A stretch of DNA of 17,120 bases from CAVSWN01 sp046728115 (GTDB lineage Bacteria; Acidobacteriota; Vicinamibacteria; Vicinamibacterales; CAVVIG01): NCBI GenBank assembly GCA_046728115.1, contig JBKPDW010000576.1, forward strand, positions 1-17,120. Reading direction: 5' to 3'. Both the position numbers and the translations under genes were made by a program. Numbering within the stretch: the first letter of the stretch is position 1; each line of letters begins with the position of its first letter. The notes under the pieces were generated by a model. It did not search any database and was not told the origin of the DNA. It saw nothing but the letters and a program-made list of their open reading frames with translations. Below, piece by piece: positions 1 through 5,918 of the stretch.

Positions 1-173
1 GCCGCTCCATTGTTGCTTCTTGTCGAGACGTGCCCCGGCTAATTGCCGCCTTGAACCGGACGAGACAGCCCTTCGTCCAAAAAAACAGACCGCCGGTCAG
101 AAAAGGTGTGCGGCGCGCGGATTTCCCGGCGATGATTGGCCCGCGCGAGCCTGCTTCGGTGGGACGGTAAACG
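1..173. other. upstream flank, no supported gene
   Basis: The region before the ABC exporter shows no reading frame with recognisable protein features; open frames here are arginine-rich shadows. It may contain the exporter promoter or the end of an upstream gene, but I cannot identify either. Confidence 0.4.
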
Positions 174-917
174 ATGCTCAGCGTCAGAAACCTGCGAAAG
201 ACCTTTGGCTCCCTGGTTGCCGTCGACGATGTGACGTTTGCGATCGACAGCGGCCAACTCCTGGGTCTGCTTGGTCCCAACGGCGCGGGCAAAACGACGA
301 CCGTGTCGATGATCGCGGGACTCCTGACGCGCGACCGAGGCGACGTTCTCGTCGAGGGCCAGGCGCTCAGGGGCGATACCGATCCGGCAAAGCGCCGCAT
401 CGGCATGGTGCCGCAGGATCTTGCATTGTACGAGGAGCTGACCGCGCGCGACAACCTGCGCTTCTTCGGCGCGTTGTACAGCTTGTCCGGCGCTGCACTA
501 AAGAATTCCATTGCCAGCGCGCTCGATTTCGTCGGCCTCTCCGATCGCGCCGGCGATCGCGTCAAGACGTTCAGCGGCGGCATGAAGCGCCGGCTGAATC
601 TCGCCGCCGGCCTGCTGCACGATCCCGACATCCTGCTGCTGGACGAGCCGACGGTCGGCGTGGATCCGCAGAGCCGCAATGCGATTTTCGATAACCTCGA
701 GATGCTGAAGCGCCGGGGCAAGGCGCTGCTCTACACCACGCACTACATGGAAGAAGCCGAGCGGCTGGCCGATCGCATCGTCGTCATCGATCACGGGCGC
801 GTGATCGCGAACGACACCCTGGAGGGACTGCAGGTACACGTGGCTGCCACGACCGGCGGGCAGGCGACGCTCGAAACGGTATTTCTGACGCTGACGGGAA
901 GGAGCCTGCGCGACTGA
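174..917 (+). CDS. ABC-2 type exporter ATP-binding protein
   Basis: This is the ATPase subunit of an ABC-2 type exporter, 247 residues, cytoplasmic and membrane-associated. All nucleotide-binding motifs are visible: Walker A GPNGAGKT at residues 34-41, Q-loop Q81, signature FSGGM at 133-137, Walker B ILLLDE at 153-158 and the H-loop histidine at 190 in TTHYMEEAE. The C-terminal ETVFLTLTGRSLRD is the usual tail of the DrrA/CcmA-like ATPases that work with ABC-2 permeases. The ATG at 174 is preceded by GGTGGGA at 158-164, a weak ribosome binding site at 9-nt spacing, and the protein begins directly with the typical first strand (MLSVRNLRKTFG). The stop shares one base with the permease start (TGATG), so the two are translationally coupled. 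The substrate cannot be read from the sequence; drugs, lipids or polysaccharides are all possible for this family. Confidence 0.95.
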   Translation: MLSVRNLRKTFGSLVAVDDVTFAIDSGQLLGLLGPNGAGKTTTVSMIAGLLTRDRGDVLVEGQALRGDTDPAKRRIGMVPQDLALYEELTARDNLRFFGALYSLSGAALKNSIASALDFVGLSDRAGDRVKTFSGGMKRRLNLAAGLLHDPDILLLDEPTVGVDPQSRNAIFDNLEMLKRRGKALLYTTHYMEEAERLADRIVVIDHGRVIANDTLEGLQVHVAATTGGQATLETVFLTLTGRSLRD

Positions 918-2209
918 TGGTCACACCACTCGTGGCGATGGTCCGGAAGGACCTGCAGCTGTTTTTCAGCGATCGGCGCGCGGTGATCATGAGCTTCGCC
1001 GTGCCGATCGCGATCGCGTCGTTCTTCGGCTCGATTTTTTCGGGGCCGAGTCGCAACAGCGAACCGGCGAAGATTTCGGTTGCGTTCGTCGATCAGGACG
1101 AAAGCGCAATCTCTAAAGCGATTGTCGCCAGTGCCGGCGCCGACAAGAACCTCAAGGTCACCACGCCGGCGATCGAGGACGCGGGCGAATCGGTACGCCG
1201 CGGAAAGCTCAGCGTGGCAGTCATCATTCCGAAGGGATTCGGTGACGCTGCGGGAAAAGCATTTTTTGGCGATGCCGAGAAACCACCGCTCGATCTGCTT
1301 TACGATCCGTCGCGCGGCGTCGAGGTAGCGATGGTGCGGGGCATCCTCACCGAGCACGTGATGCAGGCCGTGAGCAGGGAGATGTTCGGCGGCGAGCAGG
1401 GCCGTGCGCTCATCCAGCAGACACTTCCCCAGATTCAGGCGTCCACGATGCCTGCCGAGCAGAAGCGGGCGCTGCTGGAGCTGCTCACGTCGGTCAACAA
1501 CTTCTACACGCAGCCGTCCGGCGATTCGAAGAAGGGCTCCGGACCGCGCGGCCTGACGATGCCGTACACGGTCCACGAGGAAGCGATGACGTCGGGTGAA
1601 AACGTCGCGTACAACGGCTACGCGCATTCCTTTGCCGGCATGGGCGTGCAGTTTCTCCTGTTCGCCGCGGCGAATCTTGGAATCGAAATCCTTCTCGAGC
1701 GGCAGCGCGGGCTCTGGAAGCGTCTCAGGAGCGCCCCTGTCTCACGCCTGACCCTCCTCGGCGGCAAGACGGCAAGCATGACGATCGTCTCTTTGATGAC
1801 GCTGCTGGTGTCGTTTGGCTTTGCGATGGTCGTGTTCGGCGTCCGCGTGCAGGGCAGCGTCGCGGGGTTCTTCGGCGTGGCGCTCGCCTGTGCGCTGATG
1901 GCCGCGACGTTCGGGCTGCTGATCGCCGCGCTCGGCAAGACGCCCGCGGCGACGCGGGGGGTGACGACGCTCGCGGTGCTGATGATGGTGATGCTTGGCG
2001 GTGCGTGGGTGCCGACGTTCATCTTTCCGGCATGGTTGCAGCGGGCGACCCTGGTCGTCCCGGCGCGCTGGGCCGTGGACGGGCTCGACGCGATGACCTG
2101 GCGCGGCATCGGCTTTACCGGCGCGCTGATGCCGACGCTGATGCTGCTTGGATTTGCCGCCGCGTTCTGGACGGTCGCTGTGACGCGTTTCCGATGGGAA
2201 GAGGCGTAG
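917..2209 (+). CDS. ABC-2 type transporter permease
   Basis: This is the membrane subunit that pairs with the ATPase immediately upstream, 430 residues. The architecture is that of the YhgE/YhiH-like ABC-2 permeases. A first membrane segment lies at about residues 22-41. A large external domain follows at about 45-235, and then a membrane half with segments near 240-258, 285-308, 315-340, 350-368 and 400-422. The motif HSFAGMGVQFLLFAA before the second segment, and the amphipathic ERQRGLWKRLRSAPVSR coupling helix after it, are typical of the family. The ATG overlaps the ATPase stop by one base; GGGAAGGAG at 896-904 lies 12 nt upstream and can serve as a ribosome binding site. Its last 95 bp are also covered by a coiled-coil reading frame on the other strand. 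The exported substrate is unknown. Confidence 0.93.
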   Translation: MVTPLVAMVRKDLQLFFSDRRAVIMSFAVPIAIASFFGSIFSGPSRNSEPAKISVAFVDQDESAISKAIVASAGADKNLKVTTPAIEDAGESVRRGKLSVAVIIPKGFGDAAGKAFFGDAEKPPLDLLYDPSRGVEVAMVRGILTEHVMQAVSREMFGGEQGRALIQQTLPQIQASTMPAEQKRALLELLTSVNNFYTQPSGDSKKGSGPRGLTMPYTVHEEAMTSGENVAYNGYAHSFAGMGVQFLLFAAANLGIEILLERQRGLWKRLRSAPVSRLTLLGGKTASMTIVSLMTLLVSFGFAMVVFGVRVQGSVAGFFGVALACALMAATFGLLIAALGKTPAATRGVTTLAVLMMVMLGGAWVPTFIFPAWLQRATLVVPARWAVDGLDAMTWRGIGFTGALMPTLMLLGFAAAFWTVAVTRFRWEEA

Positions 2210-2462
2210 GGAGTTCCTGTAGCGCCATCAACTGGTCCAGCGACAGACGAATTCGAGATTCCATCTGCTCTGCCACGACGTCGAAGTGCCTGCGTGTAGC
2301 TTCGCCTTCTGCGGCAATCTGTTGCTGCAGCTCGACGAACTTGGCGTCCACCTGGGCAAATCGCTCGTCGACTCTTGCGAATCGCTCGTCGACTTTCGCG
2401 AACTGCTCGTCGACTTTCGCGAACTGCTCGTCCATCTCCTTTTTCAGGTCGCTGAGCCGCAT
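2115..2462 (-). CDS. small coiled-coil heptad-repeat protein, hypothetical
   Basis: This minus-strand frame encodes about 115 residues. The N-terminal half is almost pure coiled coil, made of successive 7-residue units of the form FAKVDEQ, FAKVDER, FARVDER and FAQVDAK, followed by FVELQQQIAAEGEATRRHFDVVAEQMESRIRL. Such patterned codon use across a long open frame is unlikely by chance, so I take it as a real gene. I prefer the ATG at 2462 (MRLSDLKKEMDEQ); a TTG at 2471 is the alternative. TAGGAT at 2477-2472 could be a -10 element. The last 30 or so residues (after MALQELP) are basic, low in hydrophobics and antisense to the permease gene, so the original C-terminus may have been lost. Small proteins of this kind are common and uncharacterised in environmental bacteria. 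I cannot assign a function; oligomerisation is the only safe guess. Confidence 0.6.
   Translation of the reverse strand: MRLSDLKKEMDEQFAKVDEQFAKVDERFARVDERFAQVDAKFVELQQQIAAEGEATRRHFDVVAEQMESRIRLSLDQLMALQELPTPLPIGNASQRPSRTRRQIQAASASASARR
2338..2442 (-). repeat. 21-bp tandem repeat encoding coiled-coil heptads
   Basis: Five consecutive 21-bp units start at 2338, 2359, 2380, 2401 and 2422. The core read on the plus strand is GCTCGTCGACTTTCGCGAA. The units at 2380 and 2401 differ at only a couple of positions; the outer ones are more diverged. Each unit encodes one heptad of the coiled-coil protein, so gain or loss of a unit would keep the frame and change coil length by 7 residues. Confidence 0.85.
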
Positions 2463-2577
2463 GTGTTCCAAATCCTACCATCGTCGCCATCGGTGGAGGC
2501 GCCGCTTTGCACAGAAACCACGGGCTGTCGAATACAGCCACTTTTGCGAGCGTTGGCCGCGCAGCAGCCGATTGACC

Positions 2578-2583
2578 TAAGAT
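2578..2583 (+). promoter_or_regulatory. -10-like element TAAGAT for a leaderless dipeptidase mRNA
   Basis: TAAGAT lies exactly 7 nt (GGCCAGC) before the ATG at 2591, and no Shine-Dalgarno sequence precedes that ATG. This is the geometry expected when transcription starts at the A of the start codon. The -35 region is weak; TTGGCC at 2553-2558 would give a 19-nt spacer. The same arrangement precedes two other genes in the window, which supports this reading. Confidence 0.5.
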
Positions 2584-2590
2584 GGCCAGC

Positions 2591-3835
2591 ATGAGACAGC
2601 ATCTTCTCCGCGCCGCCACGGCTGCCACTGTAGTCGCTCTGCCGGTGATGGTTGCCTCCCCGTCTGCGCAGCGGGATACGGTGTCAGATCGTGCCAGGCA
2701 GCTTCACGATCGCGCGATCGTCGTCGACTCGCATGACGACACGACGCAGCGATTGATCTTCGACAAGGCGTTCAAGATCGAGTTGCGCAACAAGGACGGA
2801 AACATCGATATCCCACGCATGCGCGACGGCGGACTGGATGGGTTGTACTTCTCGATCTGGGTGCCGAGCGACGTGACGGGGCCGCCGGCGGTGAAGCGCG
2901 CCATGGACCAAATCGATGCGGTGCGCGAAGCGGTTCGGACCCATCCGAACGATCTTGTGTTGGCTACGACTGCGGATGACGTCCGGCGCGCCGCGTCGGA
3001 ACACAAGATCGCAGCGCTGATGGGAATGGAAGGTGGCCACATGATCGACGACGATCTGGGGCTGCTGCGGAATTACGCGGCGCTCGGCGTCAGGTATCTG
3101 ACCTTGACGCATTTCAAGAACAACAACTGGGCCGATTCCTCCACCGACAAACCGGCTCACAACGGGCTCACGGCATTCGGGAAGGATGTCGTTCGCGAAC
3201 TCAATCGGCTGGGCATGATGGTGGACATTTCGCATGTGGCCGACAAGACGTTCTACGACGCGCTGGCCGTGACCACTGCCCCCGTCATAGCTTCGCATTC
3301 CTCGTGCCGCGCGATCGTCAACCACCCGCGCAACATGACCGACGACATGCTGCGGGCGCTCGCGAAGAATGGCGGCGTGGCGATGATCAACTATCACGCG
3401 GGTTTCCTCAGTGAAGAATTCCGAGTGGCCAGCGAAAAGAAGAACGGCAACATCGTGGCCGCGATGGCCGCGATGTCCAAGAAATGCGGCGGGAACGAGG
3501 CATGCACCACGATGGAAGGCGAGCGGATCGACCACGAGGCGATGATCAAGGGCGACCTCCCGAAGGTGACGTGGGAGAAGATCATCGACCATATCGATCA
3601 CGCCGTGAAAATTGCGGGCGTCGAGCACGTCGGCCTCGGCTCCGATTTCGACGGCGCCACGATGCCGCTCGGAATGGAGGATGCGTCGAAATTGCCGAAA
3701 ATCACCGATGCGCTGCTGCAGAAGGGCTACAGCGACACAGATATCGAGAAGATTCTCGGCGGGAACATCCTGCGGGTGATGGAGCAGGTCGAGCGCGCTG
3801 CGCGAGGGCTTCGCGGTACGAGCACGCGTCGATGA
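2591..3835 (+). CDS. membrane dipeptidase (peptidase family M19), exported
   Basis: This is a zinc dipeptidase of the renal dipeptidase family (M19), 414 residues from the ATG at 2591. These enzymes hydrolyse dipeptides and often accept a D-residue at the C-terminal side. All metal ligands are recognisable in the expected order: HxD in VVDSHDDT (H48, D50), the bridging glutamate in MGMEGGH (E147), H215 in DISHVAD, H236 in IASHSS, and the aspartate in GLGSDFDG (D352). A signal peptide is clear (RQHLL, then a hydrophobic alanine/valine stretch, cleavage near SAQ), so it acts in the periplasm or at the membrane. I prefer the ATG at 2591 over the one at 2582 because a -10-like hexamer sits 7 nt before it and would overlap the upstream ATG. 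An oxidoreductase follows after 108 bp on the same strand. Confidence 0.93.
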   Translation: MRQHLLRAATAATVVALPVMVASPSAQRDTVSDRARQLHDRAIVVDSHDDTTQRLIFDKAFKIELRNKDGNIDIPRMRDGGLDGLYFSIWVPSDVTGPPAVKRAMDQIDAVREAVRTHPNDLVLATTADDVRRAASEHKIAALMGMEGGHMIDDDLGLLRNYAALGVRYLTLTHFKNNNWADSSTDKPAHNGLTAFGKDVVRELNRLGMMVDISHVADKTFYDALAVTTAPVIASHSSCRAIVNHPRNMTDDMLRALAKNGGVAMINYHAGFLSEEFRVASEKKNGNIVAAMAAMSKKCGGNEACTTMEGERIDHEAMIKGDLPKVTWEKIIDHIDHAVKIAGVEHVGLGSDFDGATMPLGMEDASKLPKITDALLQKGYSDTDIEKILGGNILRVMEQVERAARGLRGTSTRR

Positions 3836-3943
3836 TTTGTCGCAGAGCGACCGCCGAGCCCTCAGAACCCGCAACGAGACTGGGTCGGCGTGTTCAGCGG
3901 GTCCCGCGTTGATCGGCGTGGACCTCGTTTCACGAGATTCGAT

Positions 3944-5134
3944 GTGACGCGTACGGCGGACATCGTCATCATCGGCGGTGGGTGCATGGGTGCGAGCGTC
4001 GCCTATCACCTTGCGCGGCGCGGTGTCACCGACGTGGTGCTTGTCGAGCGGGAACGGCTGCTCGCCAGCGGGTCGACCGGACGAAACGCGGGTGGCGTAC
4101 GCCATCAGTTCTCGAACGCCGCCAACATCAGGCTGTCGCTCGAGTCGGTCACCCTGATGGAACGCTTTGCCGACGAGGTCGGACAACCGATCGACTTTCA
4201 CCAGGACGGCTACTTGTTTCTATTGTCGTCGCTGGCAAGCGTCGAAACCTTTCGTGCGAACGTGGCGCTGCAGCGAAGTTTGGGCGTCGACGTGCAATGG
4301 CTGAACGCGGCGGAGGCTGTGATGCACGCGCCGGGCCTTGACGTGGATGGCGTGATCGCTGCGACGTTCTGCGAGCGCGACGGCATTGCGGATCCGAACG
4401 GCGTCACGATGGGATTCGCGAAGGCCGCGCAAACCGCCGGCATCACCATCGAGCGCGACACCGAGGTGACTGGGATACGCGTCGTTGCCGGCCGGATTGC
4501 CGCCGTCGACACGACACGCGGCACCATCGACACGCGTACGGTGGTGAACGCGGCTGGCCCCTACGCGCGATCGGTCGGCGCCATGGCGGGTGTCGACGTT
4601 CCGGTGGATCCGTATCGCCGGCATATCTTCATCGCGCAAGCGCCGAACGTCGAACCGCGCACCTCGAACGCCGGACCGCGACGCGTCTGGAACGTCCCCG
4701 CGTCGCACGTGATGGTGATCGACTTCGACTCGACGTTCTACTTTCACCGCGAAGGCACAGGCGTACTCTTTGGTATGGGCGATCCTCACGAATCGCCGAC
4801 GTTCGACACAACGGTGCAGTGGGATTTCCTGCCGCAGGTGATCGACGTGGCGGTCAGGCGGCTTCCGGCGCTCGCCGACGCATCCGTGTCGCACGCCTGG
4901 GCCGGTCTGTACGAAGTGACGCCCGATGCGAATCCGATCATCGGGGAGGCGTCGGCGGTCCGCGGCCTGTTCCTAATCAACGGCTTCAGCGGCCACGGAT
5001 TCCAGCACTCGCCGGCGGCCGGTCGTATCCTCGCGGATCTGATTGTCGGCCGCGATCCGGGGTTCGACGTGACGCCCTTCGCGCTCGAACGGTTCGCTCG
5101 GACGGGCGTCGCCGGCGAACGGTACTTCGTGTGA
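3944..5134 (+). CDS. FAD-dependent oxidoreductase, DAO family
   Basis: This is a flavoprotein of the D-amino-acid-oxidase/sarcosine-oxidase superfamily, about 396 residues from the GTG at 3944. The protein opens with a classic dinucleotide-binding fold (TADIVIIGGGCMGASVAYHL, GGGCMG at residues 11-16), then SGSTGRNAGGVRHQFS at about 42-57, typical of sarcosine and dimethylglycine oxidase-like members. The C-terminal FAD contact GFSGHGFQHSPAAGRI is also present. It probably oxidises the C-N bond of an amino acid or N-methyl amine; the exact substrate cannot be read. A longer start (GTG at 3890) is open but adds a non-family stretch that begins inside an inverted repeat, so I chose 3944. No signal peptide is visible, so it is likely cytoplasmic. 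It lies 108 bp after the M19 dipeptidase, a plausible supplier of amino acid substrate. Confidence 0.9.
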   Translation: MTRTADIVIIGGGCMGASVAYHLARRGVTDVVLVERERLLASGSTGRNAGGVRHQFSNAANIRLSLESVTLMERFADEVGQPIDFHQDGYLFLLSSLASVETFRANVALQRSLGVDVQWLNAAEAVMHAPGLDVDGVIAATFCERDGIADPNGVTMGFAKAAQTAGITIERDTEVTGIRVVAGRIAAVDTTRGTIDTRTVVNAAGPYARSVGAMAGVDVPVDPYRRHIFIAQAPNVEPRTSNAGPRRVWNVPASHVMVIDFDSTFYFHREGTGVLFGMGDPHESPTFDTTVQWDFLPQVIDVAVRRLPALADASVSHAWAGLYEVTPDANPIIGEASAVRGLFLINGFSGHGFQHSPAAGRILADLIVGRDPGFDVTPFALERFARTGVAGERYFV

Positions 5135-5252
5135 GCAGACCACATGCAACTGCGAAGACGAGAAACACGACGAATCAGGATGTTCACGTGACGACAGGCT
5201 CGCCACGACCGCGGACATCGAGAGCACAGCGGGGTTCAAATCTCCACCAAGA

Positions 5253-5290
5253 ACCACAGTGTTCCTCCGTGTACCCTCTGTCCGCCGCGG
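5253..5290. repeat. degenerate roughly 10-bp intergenic repeat of CACAGAG/CTCCGTG type
   Basis: In the gap before the acetyltransferase gene, three loosely similar 10-base units follow one another: CCACAGTGTT, CCTCCGTGTA and CCCTCTGTCC. On the other strand this reads as GGACAGAGGGTACACGGAGG and continues in the same style. It resembles short CACAGAG/CACGGAG repeats that I recall from intergenic DNA of acidobacteria and other environmental phyla. The resemblance is from memory and was not searched. Confidence 0.45.
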
Positions 5291-5318
5291 GGTAGAGGTA
5301 ATTTGCACCTCTTGGATC

Positions 5319-5837
5319 ATGTTGCTTCAGCTGAAGACCTGTGTGGTGCGATCGTGGGAAACCTCCGACGTCGAATCGCTCACACGCTACGCCAACAACC
5401 ATAAAATCTGGCTCAACCTGCGCGATGCGTTTCCGCATCCGTACACCAGACAACACGCGCGCGAGTTCATCCGCGCGACCCGCCAGCGCACGCCGGAGAC
5501 CACGTTTGCGATCGCGGCGAACGACGAGGCCATCGGCAGCATCGGGTACGTACTTCACCCTGACGTGGAGCGCGTATCGGCCGAGATCGGGTACTGGCTC
5601 GCTGAACCGTTTTGGGGCCGCGGGATCACTACCGAAGCGCTGCGCGCGGTCACGGAGCACGCCATTGCGTCCCACGGATTTACGAGGGTTTATGCCCTCC
5701 CGTTCTCCTGGAACACCGCCTCATGTCGCGTGCTGGAGAAGGCCGGTTACGTGCTCGAAGCCCGGCTGCGTCGCAGCGCCATCAAGAACGGCGCCGTGAC
5801 GGACCAGATGCAATACGCTTTCATCGCACCCGAATGA
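5319..5837 (+). CDS. GNAT family N-acetyltransferase (RimJ/RimL-like)
   Basis: This is a 172-residue acetyl-CoA-dependent N-acetyltransferase of the GNAT superfamily, closest in pattern to the RimJ/RimL group (Acetyltransf_3 type). Supporting features are the N-terminal LKTCVVRSWETSDVESLTRY strand-helix, the middle strands AIGSIGYVLHPDVERVSAEI, and motif A with the pyrophosphate loop, GYWLAEPFWGRGITTEAL, at residues 91-108. The conserved end is PFSWNTASCRVLEKAGYVLEA at about 128-148. The target could be a ribosomal protein N-terminus, an antibiotic or a small amine; RimJ/RimL-like members are too diverse to say. I chose the ATG at 5319 because the upstream in-frame extension runs through an intergenic repeat and lacks family similarity. 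No strong ribosome binding site is visible. It lies in the same direction as its neighbours, with gaps of 184 bp before and 81 bp after. Confidence 0.9.
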   Translation: MLLQLKTCVVRSWETSDVESLTRYANNHKIWLNLRDAFPHPYTRQHAREFIRATRQRTPETTFAIAANDEAIGSIGYVLHPDVERVSAEIGYWLAEPFWGRGITTEALRAVTEHAIASHGFTRVYALPFSWNTASCRVLEKAGYVLEARLRRSAIKNGAVTDQMQYAFIAPE

Positions 5838-5839
5838 CT

Positions 5840-5845
5840 TATAGT
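5840..5845 (+). promoter_or_regulatory. possible -10 element TATAGT for the serine hydrolase gene
   Basis: TATAGT lies directly after the acetyltransferase stop, 73 nt before the serine hydrolase ATG. A transcript from here would carry a roughly 65-70-nt leader containing the GGGATT-type repeat and a strong ribosome binding site. No good -35 hexamer is visible, so confidence is low. Confidence 0.3.
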
Positions 5846-5860
5846 GAACGGCGCAAAGCA

Positions 5861-5903
5861 GGGGGAATAGGGATTGGGGATTTAGAGATTGGCTTCGGGA
5901 TTA
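5861..5903 (+). repeat. degenerate GGGATT tandem repeat
   Basis: A G-rich run of loosely repeated GGGATT-like units (GGGAATAG, GGGATTGG, GGATTTAG, AGATTGG, CGGGATTAG) fills the short gap before the serine hydrolase gene. It would lie in the mRNA leader just upstream of the ribosome binding site. Similar GGGATTCGGGATT arrays are, from memory, frequent in intergenic DNA of some high-GC bacteria. The closely spaced G-tracts could form unusual structure. Confidence 0.55.
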
Positions 5904-5910
5904 GAAGGAG
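5904..5910 (+). promoter_or_regulatory. strong ribosome binding site GAAGGAG
   Basis: GAAGGAG sits 8 nt before the ATG at 5919 and is the best Shine-Dalgarno match in the window. It decides the serine hydrolase start over an upstream in-frame TTG at 5889, which would lie inside the repeat. Confidence 0.8.
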
Positions 5911-5918
5911 CTGGCATC

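Noticed and set aside
79..104. Possible minus-strand terminator: GACC-GCC-GGTC with a T-run on the minus strand
   Set aside because: The stem is only 4 bp, and no minus-strand gene lies to its right to be terminated.
20..694. Open frame across the upstream flank and ABC ATPase gene
   Set aside because: It is arginine-rich, has no recognisable motif, and overlaps the ATPase gene, which has all its catalytic motifs in another frame.
2684..4201. 505-residue minus-strand open frame antisense to the dipeptidase
   Set aside because: It is rich in His, Arg, Asp and Val, as expected of a shadow frame in high-GC DNA; the plus-strand frame carries the full M19 zinc site.
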